DNA of 64,000 bases. Origin: Phallus indusiatus (taxonomy: Eukaryota; Basidiomycota; Agaricomycetes; Phallales; Phallaceae). Shown here one piece after another: positions 61,136 through 64,000 of the stretch; the first letter of the stretch is position 1, and each line of letters starts with the position of its first letter. Under the pieces are notes generated by a model. It was not told where the DNA came from. It did no database searches and saw only the letters and a list, made by a program, of their open reading frames with translations. The translations under genes and the position numbers were made by a program. The stretch spans positions 62,001 through 126,000 of the forward strand of contig JAQFWX010000007.1 in assembly GCA_027605045.1 (NCBI GenBank). The letters run 5' to 3'.

Positions 61136-61175
61136 CTAAGAAGTTCAAGGCGAAGCCTTGAGCTTGAACTCTTAG
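61136..61175. repeat. Inverted repeat (hairpin) in unit 2
   Basis: CTAAGAAGTTCAAG (61136-61149) and CTTGAACTCTTAG (61163-61175) are reverse complements apart from one bulged base. The counterpart region of unit 1 lacks it. It could be a terminator-like hairpin or the end of a small inserted element. Confidence 0.5.
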
Positions 61176-61495
61176 CGAGCGCGTGACTAAGCTAAAAACT
61201 ATCTACGCAAGCGCCCAGACTTAGTGGTGCTGACGCTACCTTCGACAGTGTATGATCCATGTGCGACTTCGGACTTCCGCAAGCTAGGTCGAGGACCACC
61301 CAGCCAAACAGTAGTTGATGAATAATATAAGATCCGAGTATATGTTAATCCGACTATTGAACACCGAAATAAGAAAAGATAATGAAATCGCCCGAAATGT
61401 GGCTGTAAGAAAATCAAGCATTGAAACAACCTCTTTCGTCACGCTGAGGACTGTATGTGACCATCGTGACCGGAAGTTTCCAAGCTCAGCGCTCA

Positions 61496-62337
61496 TGTAC
61501 CCGTACGGCAATATCCGGGCGGCAAGGCAGACTGACTGGCTCTTCACTTCGAACTCGTGCTCGATTTACCTTCGTCAACATACATGAACTCTATTCACAA
61601 CACCGTTTTCCAATGCACGTGTTTTCTGCGTCACAAGGATTGGAGGTACTATTAATCAACCGGGTAAAACTCTCGTTAACAATAGATTTTGCTGGCGGAA
61701 AAACCGATTTGGACAGAGAAAAAAAGATTCTTGTCCCTTTTCACGGAAATCTCTGTATACTTTTGTATTTTCCTAATAATATTTAGGTTTGAAGATAGTT
61801 TGAAGATATTGTTAATGGAACTCGAACAGAGATTAGTCTCCAGACAGCGAAGTCTAGGACCTTTCGAAGCTCTTACTGTAAAGATGGGAACACGAAGTTT
61901 CACGTTCGAGAGTTGTTCGGAGGCAACTCCCAAGGTTATACAACGATAATACATGTGCACACATACCACTTGAAGATTTTCTGCCACTCAACTCTTCATT
62001 CAAAGAACGTTACTACAGTTTTCCATGACATTTTTCTTCGCTGTGAAATGATCCAAACTTGAACAGACCTATCGAACGGATCCCTCGAATCAAGATACTC
62101 GCCTCGACTATTCTCCCAACTTCAGAACCCGACCACTGATGTCACTTCTTGCCTAACAACACTAATAATCTATGTTTCCGGACTCACGTCAGACTTTACG
62201 TGTCCCTGGTATAAAGAAACTTTTCAACGGTGTTGTTTGAGACAAAACATATCATCCGCCCTTGTGTTCCTTTCGTTCACCTCTCCAACAACTATTCTTT
62301 AGAAGTTTTCCGCCAATTCGCAGTATATTTACTCATA
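61496..62337. promoter_or_regulatory. Upstream region of the opsin-like gene
   Basis: No gene seen. TATAAAG at 62,210-62,216 lies about 125 bases before the ATG and is followed by a C/T-rich stretch (62,270-62,310), typical of well-expressed fungal genes. Confidence 0.45.
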
Positions 62338-63928
62338 ATGGTGAACAAGGTGCGTATTCCTTCATTTAATAGAATCAAAACTTTTCAACTGATATGATTT
62401 TGAAACATTATCAAGGCTATAAGCTCTAACCCGCCAACGGCCGACCTGCATCTGACCAACTCTGGGTCGAATTGGGACTGGGCTATATTCGCTATCATGC
62501 TCTTCTCGGATCTCTGTCTCATTATCTACACCTTTACTGTGGTAAGCATCATTTTACTTTTGAACGGTCCTTGTTTCTTCGTCTGATGATATCCTCTTTT
62601 CTACGTCTGACTTGAAATAGAGACCTAGAGCATCCAGGTTGTTCAATTATTTAGGCATCCTTATACTAACGACGTCGGCTATTGCGTATTATACTATGGC
62701 GTCTAACTTAGGAAATACACCGTAAGAGTTCTCGTACTGTTTGGGGTTCTTTTTACCAAATCTTAGAAACAATACAATAGAATTCAAGTTCAATACTTGC
62801 GTGGAAGATCAGCCGGAACTACGCGTGCTGTTTGGGTACGTCCGCGAAGTTCAATAACCAAAGTCATCGTTAATGCTATCACTTTTCACAGTATGCACGC
62901 TATATTGACTGGGTTCGTTCCGTTAACCTTTAAATTTGAGCATAACCCTGACATTAAACTCCTATTTTCGTGCATATAAACAGTTGATAACGACACCTGC
63001 TTTGCTCTTGATGCTTCTATTGGCAACGGGACTAAACCTCTCCTCTATTCTGATGATTATTTTCTTCGACCTCGTCATGGTCGTTATGGGTCTAATCGGC
63101 GCGCTCACCCACTCTTCGTATAAGTGGGGTTATTACGCTTTCGGACTGGCCGCTCTGGTTTACATTTGGTACGTTTCCCACACCTTTGGAAATTCCATCA
63201 AGAAACTGATGTATACTTTCATTTTCGCTCTCGTTTTTGTTCAGGGTATCACTGTTCACGCAAGGTCTGGGAAGCGCTGGCTTCATCGGTACAGATGCCA
63301 GACTCCACTTTGTCCGTCTCGCTGGATACTTGTCTTTCTTGTGGATGCTTTACCCAGTCTGCTGGGCTCTTTCCGAAGGTGCCAATGTCATCAGTCCTAC
63401 CAGTGAAATGATATTTTACGGAGGCGAGTTTATAATTATCATCAATTAGAGATCCTTTTGGCTTATCTAAACGTCCTTCTTCTTTGTTAGTTCTCGATTT
63501 CTTCACCAAACCTATATTTATATTCCTCCTATTCTTCTCTATGCGGAATATTGAGTATAGTCGGTTCGGTCTTATGCCATTGAAGGCTAGCGCGACTGCC
63601 GAAGACGCTGCTGTAAGAAATTTCAGAGTCTCAAAAAAAGACATTCTTTTATTAATCCTTCTATTGGTTAGCTTATGGGAAGCGCTGCCACTGGAACGGG
63701 TGTCGGTCGTCATACCGCGATGGCTAACACCGGTCCTGGTGTGACTACGGGAAATAGGGGCGCTAATACAGCTGGCGCGTCTGGTGCTAACGCGAACACG
63801 AACACGAACACGGGTCCGGCTGGTGCAACAACAGGTACAGGACCTACGACCGCCGCTGGTGCTGAGAACGTATGTGACTTTCGCATTATTATCTACTAAT
63901 TCTGATTCCTTTTGTGTAGCGTACATAA
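62338..63928 (+). CDS. Microbial-rhodopsin family protein (opsin-like / Hsp30-like), Schiff-base Lys present
   Basis: About ten short exons give about 350 residues and seven helices. The start at 62338 gives MVNK, spliced to AISSNPPTADLHL; WDWAIFAIMLFSDLCLIIYTF is helix A. Exon joins rebuild NTPIQVQYLRG, AGTTRAVW and YARYIDW, then LITTPALLLMLLLATG (helix C). Bacteriorhodopsin positions: Arg82 and Asp85 are kept in RYIDW, Asp96 is Met. Helix F has FLWMLYPVCWALSEG (Trp182, Tyr185, Pro186, Trp189). Helix G is VLDFFTKPIFIFLL, with Asp212 and Lys216 kept. The exon before helix G ends at a GC donor (GGAG|GCGAGT). A Gly/Ala/Thr/Asn-rich tail follows. The retinal pocket looks complete, so a light-sensing or slow-pump role is plausible. 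Hsp30/Mrh1-type relatives lack the Lys. The C-terminal end at 63,928 is the least certain part. Confidence 0.85.
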
Positions 63929-64000
63929 TTTTTTAGACGATAGAAGGTGGAAATTCTGCTTGCCGTGGATGGAATGTTAGATGAGTTATTGAGATTAAAG

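Larger units (their letters stand above)
51970..61495. repeat. Tandem segmental duplication, unit 2
   Basis: Second unit, in the same orientation as 38,710-50,340. It is shorter mainly because the P450 lost about 1.9 kb (unit 1 positions about 43,240-45,115 are absent). Relative to unit 1 it carries an extra stretch of about 215 bases near 52,218-52,432, about 40 extra bases near 52,615-52,655, and a hairpin segment at 61,136-61,175. Point differences are spread evenly, so the duplication is old. Confidence 0.85.

Noticed and set aside
1..64000. CRISPR arrays, bacterial insertion sequences, rRNA genes
   Set aside because: No regularly spaced repeats, transposase frames or rRNA core sequences were seen; the organism is a fungus.

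Overview
The window looks like nuclear DNA of a filamentous basidiomycete, probably an agaricomycete. Genes are split by many short introns (about 50-70 bases, GT-AG, one likely GC-AG). There is no operon structure or Shine-Dalgarno spacing. The recognisable proteins are typical of fungi: Pex13, an ABCA transporter, a DHA2-type MFS carrier, two P450s, fungal bestrophins and a Hsp30/opsin-like seven-helix protein. Exon joins given here come from reading splice sites by eye and were not tested against transcripts.

Layout. 0.4-5.5 kb: PEX13 and a large Ser/Pro/coiled-coil protein ending in a J-like HPD module, both on the minus strand. 5.5-9.5 kb: gene-poor, with two direct copies of a GGCC/GGCTT-rich repeat at the right end. 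9.6-11.7 kb: a 14-helix MFS transporter. 11.8-13.65 kb: an intergenic block with two convergent tRNA-like (pol III box A/box B) units and a perfect 13-bp palindrome. 13.7-20.0 kb: a full ABCA-type ABC transporter. 20.2-23.0 kb: a divergent pair of further J-like proteins; one keeps the HPD tripeptide and the other has lost it. 23.9-32.5 kb: an O-methyltransferase, a WrbA/Pst2-type flavodoxin-like quinone reductase, an alpha/beta hydrolase and a cytochrome P450, arranged like part of a tailoring or detoxification cluster. 34.9-37.6 kb: a large Ser/Thr-rich protein of unknown function.

38.7-61.5 kb is a diverged tandem segmental duplication. Each unit holds about 4 kb of decayed or non-coding sequence, a P450 and a bestrophin-like channel gene. 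Unit 1 has an intact P450 (42.9-45.3 kb) and an intact bestrophin. In unit 2 the P450 is a pseudogene: it has no ATG, a broken splice donor and an internal deletion of about 1.9 kb. The bestrophin of unit 2 still appears intact. A small multi-exon gene of unknown function sits between the units. 62.3-63.9 kb: a microbial-rhodopsin-family gene that keeps the Schiff-base lysine and the Asp85/Asp212 counter-ion positions but has Met at the Asp96 proton-donor position.

The strongest candidates for follow-up are the opsin-like gene, the differential decay of the P450-bestrophin duplication, the three J-like paralogues in one window, and the OMT-reductase-hydrolase-P450 block flanked by two transporters.
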